A DNA stretch of 64,000 nucleotides from Microbacterium terregens (GCF_027922045.1 NZ_BSEX01000001.1:62001-126000); one strand, 5' to 3'; shown: positions 24,275 through 32,912, counted from the stretch's first letter. The notes: generated by a model from the letters alone, not told the origin. Translations and numbers: made by a program.

Positions 24275-24915
24275 GCCTCGTCAGTGTCGGCAAGCTTCCA
24301 GTTCGGATCGCCGCTCTTGAGCATCCGTGCGAAGGTCCAGACGTCGTGCGTCTCGACCGCGTCCGTCAGCGAACCGGCGACCACCTGGCCCTCCGCGTCG
24401 CGCGTGACGGCCGCGATGTCGGCGTCGAAGCGCACCGTGACGCGGGCGAGGCCGCCGGCGACACTCGCGTCGCTGATCACCGCGCGCTCGATCGACACCA
24501 GCCGGTTGTCCAGCGTGTGGCCGGCTTCCTCGCGCGCTTCGATCGCGGCCGCGAACGACGTCTGCACCTCGGCCTCGGTGAGCCAGGCGAGGGTATCGCG
24601 GTCGCCCTTCCAGAAGGCTTCCAGGATCATGCGGTAGGCGGACTTGGCACCTTCCAGGAACTCGGCGACGTCGAAGGTCGGGTCGCTGGCGACGATGGCG
24701 CGCAGGCCGTTCTCGGCCGCGGGCTCGACATGGCGCTGGGTGACGTCGCGCGGCTCCGGCTGCACATCGATCGTGCGGGGCACCGGCGGCACGCCGACGC
24801 GCTCCTCGGCGGGGCGGGCGAGCGGCTGTTCATGGCCGGTGCGCTTGCCCAGCACCGCGTAGAGACGCAGTGCGAGGAACCCCGCGACCATTCCCAGAAG
24901 AACAACGACCAGCAC
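24271..24915 (-). CDS. Tim44/TimA-like inner-membrane protein
   Basis: A 214-residue protein. A single N-terminal membrane helix (V-L-L-G-M-V-A-G-F-L-A-L-R-L-Y-A-V-L-G) is followed by a polar linker and a Tim44-like C-terminal domain from about residue 85 (F-D-V-A-E-F-L-E-G-A-K-S-A-Y-R-M-I-L-E-A-F-W-K-G-D). The start is decided by the ribosome-binding site: GGGAGG stands 4-5 bp before the GTG at 24,915, while upstream ATGs (24,945 and 24,993) have none. In alphaproteobacteria this family is a relative of the mitochondrial import subunit Tim44. It is divergent from secB, its usual neighbour. Role inferred as an envelope protein-handling factor. Confidence 0.88.
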   Translation of the reverse strand: MLVVVLLGMVAGFLALRLYAVLGKRTGHEQPLARPAEERVGVPPVPRTIDVQPEPRDVTQRHVEPAAENGLRAIVASDPTFDVAEFLEGAKSAYRMILEAFWKGDRDTLAWLTEAEVQTSFAAAIEAREEAGHTLDNRLVSIERAVISDASVAGGLARVTVRFDADIAAVTRDAEGQVVAGSLTDAVETHDVWTFARMLKSGDPNWKLADTDEA

Positions 24916-25087
24916 TTCGCCTCCCAAATCTGACGCGATCAACATAGGGGCAAGCAGTGCCAGTTTCAAATGGCTGCGGGCGGTCCATCGCACGGGCGCC
25001 GCCGTTGAACTGGCGCCGATCGCCTGCTAGGCGCCGAGCCGAAAAACGCGGCAGGCCGCAAAGCTATCCTTCAGCAAGGAAATTCCC

Positions 25088-25603
25088 ATGGACGACCAGA
25101 ACGACGCCGGCCTCGACGAGAGCTTCGCCAACGGTGCCGACACCCAGCCGCAGGTCGGCGTCCTTTCGCAATATGTGAAGGATCTGTCGTTCGAGAACCC
25201 GAACGCGCCGGGCATCTACCAGGTGCAGGGCCAGCCGAAATTGGACGTGCAGTTCAACATCGGCGCCACCACCGTCGGCGACGGTGTTCATGAGGTGGTG
25301 CTCAAGATCGAGGCCCGCGCCGACGTCGAGGGTCAGGCGCTGTACCTCATCGAGCTGAGCTATGCCGGCCTGTTCGGCCTGCGCAACATCCCGGACGAGC
25401 ACCTCCAGCCGTTCCTGCTGGCCGAAGCGCCGCGCATCATCTTCCCGTTCGCGCGCCGCGTGCTCGCCGATGCGGTCCGCGACGGCGGCTTCCCGCCGCT
25501 GATGCTGGAGCCGATCGACTTCGGCGCGCTCTACATGCAGCAGGCGGCGGCCGCTGCCGGCGAACTGTCGGGCAACGCTGCCGGCACCATCGGCCACGCC
25601 TGA
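25088..25603 (+). CDS. secB: Protein-export chaperone SecB
   Basis: A 171-residue cytosolic chaperone that keeps preproteins unfolded for SecA. Family pattern: Q-Y-V-K-D-L-S-F-E-N-P-N-A, then L-D-V-Q-F-N-I, Y-L-I-E-L-S-Y-A-G-L-F, and the hallmark L-L-A-E-A-P-R-I-I-F-P-F-A-R-R-V-L-A-D-A-V-R-D-G-G-F-P-P-L-M-L-E-P-I-D-F. An acidic N-terminal extension and an Ala-rich tail are typical of alphaproteobacterial SecB. CAAGGAAA just before the ATG is a good ribosome-binding site. Confidence 0.97.
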   Translation: MDDQNDAGLDESFANGADTQPQVGVLSQYVKDLSFENPNAPGIYQVQGQPKLDVQFNIGATTVGDGVHEVVLKIEARADVEGQALYLIELSYAGLFGLRNIPDEHLQPFLLAEAPRIIFPFARRVLADAVRDGGFPPLMLEPIDFGALYMQQAAAAAGELSGNAAGTIGHA

Positions 25604-25644
25604 TCCTTGACCTGCGGACGGGCTGACCAAGGCGGCTGACCGGA

Positions 25645-27207
25645 ATGAAGCTCGTTCGCACACTCGGCTCGGTTGGAGGGCTCACGCTCGCCAGCCGGGT
25701 CCTGGCGCTGGTGCGCGATTCGCTGCAGGCACGCTATGTGGGGGCGAGCTTCGCCTCCGACGCCTTCACCATCGCGTTCCGCCTGCCCAACATGTTCCGC
25801 GCGCTGTTCGCGGAAGGCGCGTTCAACGCCGCCTTCATCCCCATGTTCAACCGCAAGGTCGGCGAGACCGGTGATCTTTCGGCGGGGCTCGACTTCGCAG
25901 AGCGCGCGCTGTCGATGCTGTTCGCGGTGCTGCTGGGCTTCACCGCGATCATGCTGGCTGCCGCCTGGCCGATCACCTGGGCGATGTCGCTCGGCTTCAA
26001 CAACGCTACGCCCGACCAGTTCGCCTTTGCGGTCCAGCTGTCGCGGATCACCATCCCCTATCTGATGCTGATCTCGCTGGCCTCGCTGCTCGGCGGCATT
26101 CTCAACTCGCTCGACAAGTTCTGGGTGAACGCCGCCGCGCCGATCCTGCTCAACATCGCGATGGTCACCGCGCTCGTCTTCTTCAACGGCGATCCGTACG
26201 AGACCGCGCGCGCGCAGGCCGTCGCGGTTCCGATCGGCGGCCTCTTGCAGCTCGCCTGGCTGGCGCTCGCCTGCCGCCGCGCCGGCGTGTCGCTGCGCCC
26301 ACGCCTGCCCCGCGTCGATCCGGAAGTGAAGCGGCTGATGAAGCTGATCCTCCCGGCTGCGATGGGAGCCGGTGCGTCGCAGGTGAACCTGCTGATCTCC
26401 AGCGCGCTGGCAGCCCGGCTGCTCGCGGCCGGGTCGATCTCCTACATCTATTATGCCGACCGGCTGAACCAGCTGCCGCTGGGGCTGATCGGTATCGGGC
26501 TCGGCACCATTCTCCTCCCCACCATCTCGCGCCTGCTGGGGGCCGGGCGCGAGGCGGAGGCGATGGAGACGCAGAACCGCGGCACCGAGCTCGCGCTGTT
26601 CCTGACGCTGCCGGCAATGGTGGCGCTGATCGTCGCCGCCGAGCCGATCGTGCGCGGGCTCTTCCAGTATGGCGCGTTCGACGCGGCCGACACGCGCGCC
26701 TGCGCCTGGGCGCTCGCCGGCTTTTCGGTCGGCCTGCCCTCCTATGTGCTCGTCAAGGTGCTGACGCCCGGCTTCTACGCGCGCCAGGATACGCGTACGC
26801 CGGTGCGCTACGCGATGTGGTCGGTGGGCGTGAACATCGTCGCCAACATCATCCTGATCCCGCTGCTGGGCCATGTCGGGCCGCCGCTCGCCACCGCCCT
26901 CGCCTCCACCGTCAACGTAGCCATGCTGTACCGCACGCTTCGCAAGCGCGGGCATTTCGCCGTCGACGCGCAACTGCGCCGCCGCCTTCCCCGCCTCGCC
27001 GTCGCGGCGCTGCTGATGGGGGCAGCCGTGTTCGGTCTGGAGAGCCTGCTCGACCCGTATCTGGTCGGTCCGATGGCCATGCGGTACGCAGCCCTCGTGG
27101 TGCTGGTCGGAACCGGCTGCGCGATCTATGGACTGGCCTGCTTCGTCACCGGCGCGTTCCGGGTGGCGGACGTGAAGGCGCTGATTCGGCGCCGCAGCAC
27201 CAACTGA
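25645..27207 (+). CDS. murJ: Lipid II flippase MurJ
   Basis: A 520-residue polytopic protein (about 13-14 hydrophobic helices) of the MviN/MurJ family, which moves lipid II across the inner membrane for peptidoglycan synthesis. Typical beginning: M-K-L-V-R-T-L-G-S-V-G-G-L-T-L-A-S-R-V-L-A-L-V-R-D, then F-R-L-P-N-M-F-R-A-L-F-A-E-G-A-F-N-A-A-F-I-P, the most conserved MurJ segment. The mid-protein G-A-S-Q-V-N-L-L-I and Y-Y-A-D-R-L-N-Q-L-P-L-G are also present. It lies 39 bp before trpS, a common alphaproteobacterial pairing. Confidence 0.96.
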   Translation: MKLVRTLGSVGGLTLASRVLALVRDSLQARYVGASFASDAFTIAFRLPNMFRALFAEGAFNAAFIPMFNRKVGETGDLSAGLDFAERALSMLFAVLLGFTAIMLAAAWPITWAMSLGFNNATPDQFAFAVQLSRITIPYLMLISLASLLGGILNSLDKFWVNAAAPILLNIAMVTALVFFNGDPYETARAQAVAVPIGGLLQLAWLALACRRAGVSLRPRLPRVDPEVKRLMKLILPAAMGAGASQVNLLISSALAARLLAAGSISYIYYADRLNQLPLGLIGIGLGTILLPTISRLLGAGREAEAMETQNRGTELALFLTLPAMVALIVAAEPIVRGLFQYGAFDAADTRACAWALAGFSVGLPSYVLVKVLTPGFYARQDTRTPVRYAMWSVGVNIVANIILIPLLGHVGPPLATALASTVNVAMLYRTLRKRGHFAVDAQLRRRLPRLAVAALLMGAAVFGLESLLDPYLVGPMAMRYAALVVLVGTGCAIYGLACFVTGAFRVADVKALIRRRSTN

Positions 27208-27246
27208 TCGGCGGCCGCTGCACCGCCCAAGCGCAAGGACCACAAG

Positions 27247-28251
27247 ATGCGTGTCGTCTCCGGCATCCAGACCACCGGCAATCTGCACCTCGGCAACTAT
27301 CTGGGCGCCATCAAGCAGTGGGTGGCGATGCAGGACGCCATGCAGCCGGGCGACGACTGCCTGTTCTTCCTGGCCGATCTCCATGCGCTGACCGTCACGC
27401 AGGATCCCAAGGAACTCGCCGACAACACGATCGGTATGGCCGCCACGCTGCTCGCGGCCGGCATCGATCCCGACCGCTCGATCCTGTTCAACCAGGCGCG
27501 TGTGCCTGCGCACAGCGAGCTGTGCTGGCTGCTGATGGGCACCGCCCGCATGGGCTGGCTCAACCGCATGACCCAGTGGAAGGACAAGGCCGGCAAGAAC
27601 CGGGAGGGCGCGAGCGCGGGGCTGTTCACCTATCCGGTGCTCCAGGCCGCGGACATCCTCGCCTACAAGGCGACGCACGTGCCGGTGGGCGAGGACCAGA
27701 AGCAGCATCTGGAGCTGGCGCGCGACATCGCGACCAAGTTCAACACCGACACCGGCGTAGAGCTTTTCCCGCTGCCCGATCCGCTGATCTCGGCCGCCGC
27801 GCCGCGCATCATGAGCTTGCGCGACGGCACGGCCAAGATGTCCAAGTCCGATCCGTCGGACATGAGCCGCATCAACCTGATCGACGACGATGACACCATC
27901 GCCGCCAAGTTCCGCAAGGCGCGCACCGATCCGGATCCCCTGCCCGACAGCTTCGACGGCCTCGAAGGCCGGGCCGAGGCGAAGAACCTCGTCACCATCT
28001 ATGCGGCACTCGCGGACGCGACGCCGCAGTCGGTGGTGGAGCAATACGCCGGCCAGGGCTTCGGGACGTTCAAGCCTGCCCTGGCGGATCTGGCCGTTGC
28101 CGTGCTCGGCCCGATCCGGGATCGCCTGACCCGGCTGCTGGACGACCGTGACACGGTCTCGGCCGCCCTCGCCAAGGGTGCGGACAAGGCGACGGCGCTT
28201 GCCGCTCCGACGCTGCGGTCGGCTCAGGAGGCTCTGGGCCTGCAGGTCTGA
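27247..28251 (+). CDS. trpS: Tryptophanyl-tRNA synthetase
   Basis: A 334-residue class I aminoacyl-tRNA synthetase charging tRNA-Trp. The HIGH-like signature is G-N-L-H-L-G-N-Y-L-G, the KMSKS loop is A-K-M-S-K-S-D-P-S-D, and the tryptophan pocket region L-Q-A-A-D-I-L-A-Y, then V-P-V-G-E-D-Q-K-Q-H-L-E-L, is intact. Length is normal. The gene follows murJ closely and ends 31 bp before the convergent reductase gene. A GCCGAC/GTCGGC inverted pair just after the stop may form a weak hairpin. Confidence 0.97.
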   Translation: MRVVSGIQTTGNLHLGNYLGAIKQWVAMQDAMQPGDDCLFFLADLHALTVTQDPKELADNTIGMAATLLAAGIDPDRSILFNQARVPAHSELCWLLMGTARMGWLNRMTQWKDKAGKNREGASAGLFTYPVLQAADILAYKATHVPVGEDQKQHLELARDIATKFNTDTGVELFPLPDPLISAAAPRIMSLRDGTAKMSKSDPSDMSRINLIDDDDTIAAKFRKARTDPDPLPDSFDGLEGRAEAKNLVTIYAALADATPQSVVEQYAGQGFGTFKPALADLAVAVLGPIRDRLTRLLDDRDTVSAALAKGADKATALAAPTLRSAQEALGLQV

Positions 28252-28282
28252 GCCGACCCTGCTCCACGTCGGCCGGCGTCCC

Positions 28283-29344
28283 TCAGGGGATCAGCCGGTC
28301 GGCGCGCAGCCGCTCGAACAGATCGAAGAAGGCATCGTCGCTCGGCTGGTAGCCGGTGAAGCCGAGCCTGCGGCTCTTGCCCATGTCCGTGACCACCTCG
28401 ATCGGCCGACCAAGATCCGCATCCGTGTGCCAGGGCGACGCGAGGCGGGCGAGGTCCGGTTCAACGAGCCCCTCCCGTGCGGCAATCGTGCGCCAGAGGT
28501 CTGCGTCGCCGGCCATCTGCGCCTCCAGCGGCAGAACCGTTCCGTCGAATGGTGCGGGCTCGAGCCCGAACCATTGCGCGATACGGCTCCACATCCACTT
28601 CCAGCGGAAGACGTCGCCGTTCACGACGTTGAACGCCTCGTTGCGTGCCGCAGGCGTCGTCGCCGCCCACAGCAGGTGGCTGGCGAGCAGTCGGGCGTCG
28701 GTCATGTCGGTCAGCCCCTCCCACTGCGCTGCCGATCCGGGGAAGCGGAACGGCCGGCCGGTTTCGCGGCACAGCGTCGCATAGACCGCCAGCGTCGTTC
28801 CCATGTTCATGGCGTTGCCCACCGCTTTGCCAATCACGGTGTGCGGACGGTGGACGCTCCACGAGAAGCCGTCGCGCTCGGCGGCGGCGAACACCGCGTC
28901 CTCCTGCGCATAATAAAAGTTGGGCACGTCGAGCCGACCCTGCTCTTCGCGGAACGGCGTTTGCGGGAGCGCGCCCTTTCCATAGGCCTCGAACGGCCCG
29001 AGATAGTGCTTGAGCCCCGTGACGAGGGCGACGTGCCGCGGCCCCTGCGCCGGCGGCAACGCATCCAACAGGTTGCGCACCATGGCGCCATTGACGCGGA
29101 TGTTCTCCGCCTCGCTGTCCTGACGCGCCCAGGTGGTGATGAACACGGCATCGGGATGCACGCCCGCGAGCGCGGCGGCGGTAGCGTCCCGGTCGTTCAA
29201 GTCGGCAGCGACTGCCGCCACGCCGGGCTGCGCCTGCGGCCGCCGCGCGAGGCCGTGCACGCTCCAGCCCTCTGCCAGCAGCAGATCCGCCGTCGCGCTG
29301 CCGACGATGCCGCTCGCGCCCACCACCAATGCCGTCTTTGTCAT
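28283..29344 (-). CDS. PRISE-type SDR oxidoreductase
   Basis: A 353-residue NAD(P)-dependent extended SDR. The Rossmann motif is V-V-G-A-S-G-I-V-G. Two features point to the PRISE group (progesterone 5-beta-reductase / iridoid synthase-like): T-G-L-K-H-Y-L-G-P-F-E (with the Lys) and the catalytic tyrosine in N-F-Y-Y-A-Q-E-D instead of the usual YxxxK. Such enzymes reduce enone double bonds. The start M-T-K-T-A-L-V-V at 29,344 was chosen because the Rossmann fold begins directly after it. It is divergent from the HxlR-type regulator gene, 99 bp away, which probably controls it. Substrate unknown. Confidence 0.85.
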   Translation of the reverse strand: MTKTALVVGASGIVGSATADLLLAEGWSVHGLARRPQAQPGVAAVAADLNDRDATAAALAGVHPDAVFITTWARQDSEAENIRVNGAMVRNLLDALPPAQGPRHVALVTGLKHYLGPFEAYGKGALPQTPFREEQGRLDVPNFYYAQEDAVFAAAERDGFSWSVHRPHTVIGKAVGNAMNMGTTLAVYATLCRETGRPFRFPGSAAQWEGLTDMTDARLLASHLLWAATTPAARNEAFNVVNGDVFRWKWMWSRIAQWFGLEPAPFDGTVLPLEAQMAGDADLWRTIAAREGLVEPDLARLASPWHTDADLGRPIEVVTDMGKSRRLGFTGYQPSDDAFFDLFERLRADRLIP

Positions 29345-29443
29345 GATCCTGCGTCCTTGTCCGATTGGCACCTCAGCTAGGCAGCCAGGGCACAAGCTTC
29401 TAGACGGCACCATTCAGGGACATAGGCACCAGGAGGTACCCAC

Positions 29444-29821
29444 ATGCGGATCGGTTCGGCCGAGGAGGAATGGCGCGAGGATTGCGCGCCCCGTCGCACG
29501 CTGGAGCTGTTTGCCACCAAGTGGACGAGCATGGTGCTGCACACCCTGCATGTGCGCCACGCAGGAGTCGCGCGCACAGGCGTGCTGCTGCGCAGCCTGC
29601 CCGGCATTTCGAAGAAGATGCTGACCCAGACCCTACGCGAGATGGCGGAAAGCGGACTGATCACCCGCCACGTCCACGGGACGATCCCGCCGGCGGTCGA
29701 ATATGCGCTGACGCCGCTCGGGCGTCGATTCGTCGAGCCGGTCGAGCTGCTCTACGCCTGGGGCCGCGACAACGCGGATGCGCTGGATCAGCTGCGACCG
29801 CGTCCGACGTCGCGACGTTAG
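29444..29821 (+). CDS. HxlR-family transcriptional regulator
   Basis: A 125-residue winged-helix protein of the HxlR/MarR-like class: L-F-A-T-K-W-T-S-M-V-L-H-T-L, L-L-R-S-L-P-G-I-S-K-K-M-L-T-Q-T-L-R-E-M (recognition helix), L-I-T-R-H-V and Y-A-L-T-P-L-G-R-R. A cysteine near the N-terminus (E-D-C-A-P) is at the position where redox- or electrophile-sensing family members have theirs. Divergent from the PRISE-type reductase gene, so it likely controls that gene in response to a reactive substrate. This regulatory link is inferred from position. Confidence 0.87.
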   Translation: MRIGSAEEEWREDCAPRRTLELFATKWTSMVLHTLHVRHAGVARTGVLLRSLPGISKKMLTQTLREMAESGLITRHVHGTIPPAVEYALTPLGRRFVEPVELLYAWGRDNADALDQLRPRPTSRR

Positions 29822-29856
29822 TTGCAAGGGGCAGCCCGTGCGGCTGGCCCGGCGCT

Positions 29857-31296
29857 TCAGGCGCCTTCGAGCTGCCGCATCAGCTGGCGGACCGCGCCGT
29901 CGATCTCGCCGTCGAGGCTACGCAGCGACTCGATGCGCTTCACGGCATGGATGACGGTCGAATGATCGCGGTTGCCGAACTTGCGGCCGATCTCGGGCAG
30001 CGAGCGGGTGGTGAGCCGCTTGGCGAGGTACATGGCGATCTGGCGCGGACGCGCGATCGCGACGGCACGGCGGGCGGAGACCAGATCGAGCTGCTTGAGC
30101 TCGAAGTGGCTGGAGACCGCGCGCTGAATGTCGTCGATGGTGATTCGCTTCTTCGGACCCTGGAGCATCTCGCCCAAGGTCTGGACCGCGAAGTCCATGG
30201 TGACCGGCTGCCCGATCAGCTGCGCATAGGCGACGACACGGTTGAACGCGCCTTCCAGCTCGCGCACGCTGCCGTGGATCCGGCTGGCGAGCAGGTCTAG
30301 GACGTCGGCCGGCACCGGCACCGCGGCGTTCTCGGCCAGGCGGCGCGAGAGAATCGCGTGGCGCAGTTCGAGTGCCGGCGGCTTGATGTCGGCGACCAAG
30401 CCCGCGCCCAGGCGCGACACCAGCCGGCTCTCGACGCCGTCGAGCAGGTGCGGGCTGCGGTCGCACGCGATCACCAGCCGCTTGCCCGCGTCCATGAACG
30501 CGTTGACGGTATGGAAGCACTCCTCCTGGGTCGCGTCCTTGCCGGCCACGAACTGGAGGTCGTCGATCATTAGCAGGTCGACGGCACGCAGCCGCGCCTT
30601 GAAGCTGTGGGTGTCGCGGGCACGGACCGCGCTCACGAACTCGAACATGAAGCGCTCGGCCGGCATGTAGATCGCCGTCGCCTGCGGATTGGCCGCGAGG
30701 AACGCGTGGCCGATCGCGTGCATCAGGTGCGTCTTGCCCTGGCCGGTGCCGCTGTGGAGGTAGAGCGGGCTGAACCGCGGCACGCCGGGCTCCGCCAGCA
30801 GCTGGGCTGCGTTGCGGGCGACGCGATTCGAATCATGCGACACGAACCGATCGAAGGTGAAGCGCGGATCGAACTGCGAGCGCTCCGGCGCACCGATCGG
30901 CTGTGCGGGAACGGGCTCGGCAGCCGGGACGGGCGCGGCCGAATCGGCAAGCAGCGTCGCGCCGGCCACCGGCGTCGCCGGCGCAATCGACTCGCCGGTC
31001 AGGACGCGCGCAGGCTCCAGCGTGCTGACGGTCTCGACCGAGACGGTGCGGATCTCGGGCAGGCATGCGCGGAATTCGAACAACAGCCGATCCGCGTAGT
31101 GGCTCTTCACCCAGTTCGTCATGAACGCCGACGGCAGCCCCAGGCGCACCATGTCGGCGTCGCTGTCCGGGAGCAGCACCATCGGCTTCAGCCAGCGGTC
31201 AAACAGCCGCTGCCCTGCGGACAGGCGCAGGTTGTGGCGCACGCGCCCCCACGCGGCTTCCACGGCTGCTGCTGTTCCTTCCCCCGTTCCCGTCAC
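29857..31296 (-). CDS. dnaA: Chromosomal replication initiator DnaA
   Basis: A 479-residue DnaA. Domain I is at about 1-90, followed by a variable Ala/Pro linker to about 155. The AAA+ domain has Walker A G-T-G-Q-G-K-T-H-L-M-H-A-I-G and Walker B L-L-M-I-D-D-L-Q-F, then the arginine-finger region. Domain IV carries R-P-R-Q-I-A-M-Y-L-A-K-R-L-T and G-R-D/N-H-S-T-V-I-H-A, which read DnaA boxes. The Walker A reads S-G-T-G-Q-G-K-T rather than the usual G-G-V-G-L-G-K-T but keeps the lysine. A 442-bp control region lies between rpsT and dnaA. Confidence 0.97.
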   Translation of the reverse strand: MTGTGEGTAAAVEAAWGRVRHNLRLSAGQRLFDRWLKPMVLLPDSDADMVRLGLPSAFMTNWVKSHYADRLLFEFRACLPEIRTVSVETVSTLEPARVLTGESIAPATPVAGATLLADSAAPVPAAEPVPAQPIGAPERSQFDPRFTFDRFVSHDSNRVARNAAQLLAEPGVPRFSPLYLHSGTGQGKTHLMHAIGHAFLAANPQATAIYMPAERFMFEFVSAVRARDTHSFKARLRAVDLLMIDDLQFVAGKDATQEECFHTVNAFMDAGKRLVIACDRSPHLLDGVESRLVSRLGAGLVADIKPPALELRHAILSRRLAENAAVPVPADVLDLLASRIHGSVRELEGAFNRVVAYAQLIGQPVTMDFAVQTLGEMLQGPKKRITIDDIQRAVSSHFELKQLDLVSARRAVAIARPRQIAMYLAKRLTTRSLPEIGRKFGNRDHSTVIHAVKRIESLRSLDGEIDGAVRQLMRQLEGA

Positions 31297-31679
31297 GCGA
31301 ACACACCTCTCCCCCGACCGAAAGCAGCGCTTTCAGCCTGTGATTCCAACTAGCGATAAGCTCCAACGGTAACCTGGCCGTGAAGACCGGAACCGCACGC
31401 GAAACTCCGCGATACCGTGCCCCGGAGCCGGGGCGTGGGGCTTGTTTAGGAAGGCGGCGGAAGGAAGATCAAGAGCCGGTCACGCCCAAAAAAATAATAT
31501 AGAGCATTGACACCCCGAACCCCTCGGAATTCCGCGGGTTTCTCTTTTTTTCAAGCAATAACAGGCACTTAGTCGATCGGGTTTGTTACGGCCCCATTCG
31601 AATCGTGACAAATCCGTGACTTGTCCGTGACTTGGACCGCCGTACTTGATTCGTCCCGCGGCGGCGGATTCCGGGCACG
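31297..31679. promoter_or_regulatory. dnaA: dnaA upstream control region
   Basis: This gene-free stretch drives dnaA (minus strand). It is AT-rich in its middle, with AAAAAAATAATATAG at about 31,488-31,502, which on the minus strand offers a TATATT -10-like element without a clear -35. Three phased CGTGAC copies lie at its far end. GANTC sites (the CcrM methylation target of alphaproteobacteria) occur at 31,342, 31,600, 31,648 and 31,667. By eye I find no cluster of TTATCCACA-type DnaA boxes, so no claim for oriC is made here. Confidence 0.5.
31604..31631. repeat. Three CGTGAC direct repeats at exact 11-bp spacing
   Basis: CGTGAC occurs at 31,604, 31,615 and 31,626; each step is 11 bp, about one helical turn, so all copies face one side of the DNA. 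The last two are TCCGTGAC. An inverted copy GTCACG lies at 31,479 and a near-match GTTACG at 31,585. This is the layout of a cooperative protein-binding site. The binding protein is unknown. Confidence 0.55.
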
Positions 31680-31718
31680 AAAAAGGGGCTCCGCCGGCAC
31701 CCGGCGAAGCCCCTTTTT
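31680..31718 (-). terminator. Intrinsic terminator of rpsT (bidirectional)
   Basis: AAAAAGGGGCT pairs with AGCCCCTTTTT, one mismatch, then CGCCGG pairs with CCGGCG around a 3-base loop. T runs are present on both strands. It lies 21 bp after the rpsT stop on the minus strand and insulates rpsT from dnaA. Confidence 0.85.
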
Positions 31719-31738
31719 CAACCTGGTCGTGCGTGTGC

Positions 31739-32002
31739 TCAGGCGAGCGACGACACCGCCTTGGTCAGGCGTGCGAACTTGCGCGACGCAGTGTTCTTGT
31801 GGAGCACGCCCTTGGCGACGCCCCGCGCCAGTTCCGGCTGCGCTGCGGTCAGAGCAGCCGAAGCCGCCTCACGATCGCCCGATGCCAGCGCCGATTCGAC
31901 CTTCTTGATGAAGGTGCGGATGCGGCTGACCCGCGCGCCGTTGATTTCCGCGCGACGCTCGTTGCGCCGGATACGCTTCTTCGCCTGTGGCGTGTTCGCC
32001 AT
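31739..32002 (-). CDS. rpsT: 30S ribosomal protein S20
   Basis: An 87-residue basic helical protein with the S20 pattern [21 protein letters not shown], then [10 protein letters not shown], and [20 protein letters not shown]20 binds 16S rRNA early in small-subunit assembly. A strong terminator follows directly. Its location between mutM and dnaA is the usual alphaproteobacterial order. Confidence 0.97.
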   Translation of the reverse strand: MANTPQAKKRIRRNERRAEINGARVSRIRTFIKKVESALASGDREAASAALTAAQPELARGVAKGVLHKNTASRKFARLTKAVSSLA

Positions 32003-32099
32003 GTGCCGTCCTGATCCTGTGCTGCATGATCGGGCGCAGAAACTCCACGGCCCGGGAAAGCGGCGCCCCTACCGCGCACCGTCGAAAAGGTCAAGCTTT

Positions 32100-32912
32100 T
32101 CAGCGCTGGCACTTGGGGCACCAGAAGGTGGAACGCCCGCCTTCGGTGCGGCGCTGCACCGTCCCTCCACAGGGACAGGCTGCACCCTCACGCCCATAGA
32201 CCCGCCATTGCTTGGAGAAATAGCCCAATTCGCCATCGGGCCGCGCATAATCGCGCAAGGTGGAGCCGCCCGCCTCGATCGCGGCGAGCAGGACGGCGCG
32301 GATCGCCTCCACCAGCCGGTCGAGCCGGGCGCGGGCGATCTGCCCGCCCGCCCGTGACGGAGCGATTCGCGCCAGGTTCAGCGCCTCGCACACATAGATG
32401 TTGCCGAGCCCGGCGACGATCCGCTGGTCGAGCAGCATCGCCTTGATCGGTGCGGCCCGGCCGGCCAAGGCCTGCGCCAGATAGCCGCCGGTGAACTCGG
32501 GGCCCAGCGGCTCCGGCCCCAGCGCGCGGAACGGCGCCCATTCCTCGACCGATTCGGTGCGCAGCAGATCGAGCGAGCCGAATCGCCGCGGATCGTTCAA
32601 CGCGAGCGACCTTCCCGCCTCGGTCTCGATCAGCAGGTGGTCGTGCGGCAGCAGTTCCGAAGGATCGACGCGCCATCGCCCGGACATGCCGAGGTGGAAG
32701 ACGAGCGTGTCCCCGCGGTCGGTGTCGATCAGGCCGTATTTGGCGCGGCGACCAAGTGCGACGACCTGCGCCCCGGTGAGCCGCTGGCCCAGGTCCTCGG
32801 GGATCGCGCGGCGCAGGTCGGCGCGGCGGGGCACGACACGCGCGATGCGCTGCCCCTCCAGCACCGGGCGCAGTCCACCCACGGTGGTTTCGACTTCGGG
32901 AAGCTCGGGCAT
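32100..32912 (-). CDS. mutM: Formamidopyrimidine-DNA glycosylase
   Basis: A 270-residue bifunctional glycosylase/AP lyase that removes 8-oxoguanine. The N-terminal P-E-L-P-E-V-E-T-T provides the catalytic Pro2 and Glu3. R-R-A-K-Y-G-L-I holds the conserved Lys. The helix-two-turn-helix is followed by the C-terminal zinc finger C-P-C-G-G-T-V-Q-R, then W-C-P-K-C-Q. All catalytic and zinc residues are present. It is divergent from ubiE, with 58 bp between starts. Confidence 0.97.
   Translation of the reverse strand: MPELPEVETTVGGLRPVLEGQRIARVVPRRADLRRAIPEDLGQRLTGAQVVALGRRAKYGLIDTDRGDTLVFHLGMSGRWRVDPSELLPHDHLLIETEAGRSLALNDPRRFGSLDLLRTESVEEWAPFRALGPEPLGPEFTGGYLAQALAGRAAPIKAMLLDQRIVAGLGNIYVCEALNLARIAPSRAGGQIARARLDRLVEAIRAVLLAAIEAGGSTLRDYARPDGELGYFSKQWRVYGREGAACPCGGTVQRRTEGGRSTFWCPKCQR

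Noticed and set aside
22526..24637. A 703-codon plus-strand open frame over the Smr and mltA genes
   Set aside because: Antisense shadow; mltA and Smr have clear motifs on the minus strand.
25531..28044. An 837-codon minus-strand open frame opposite murJ and trpS
   Set aside because: Low-complexity Arg/Gly/His/Gln composition and no family pattern; both plus-strand genes are certain.
31297..31738. oriC next to dnaA
   Set aside because: No cluster of DnaA boxes or AT-rich 13-mers was seen; in alphaproteobacteria oriC is often elsewhere.
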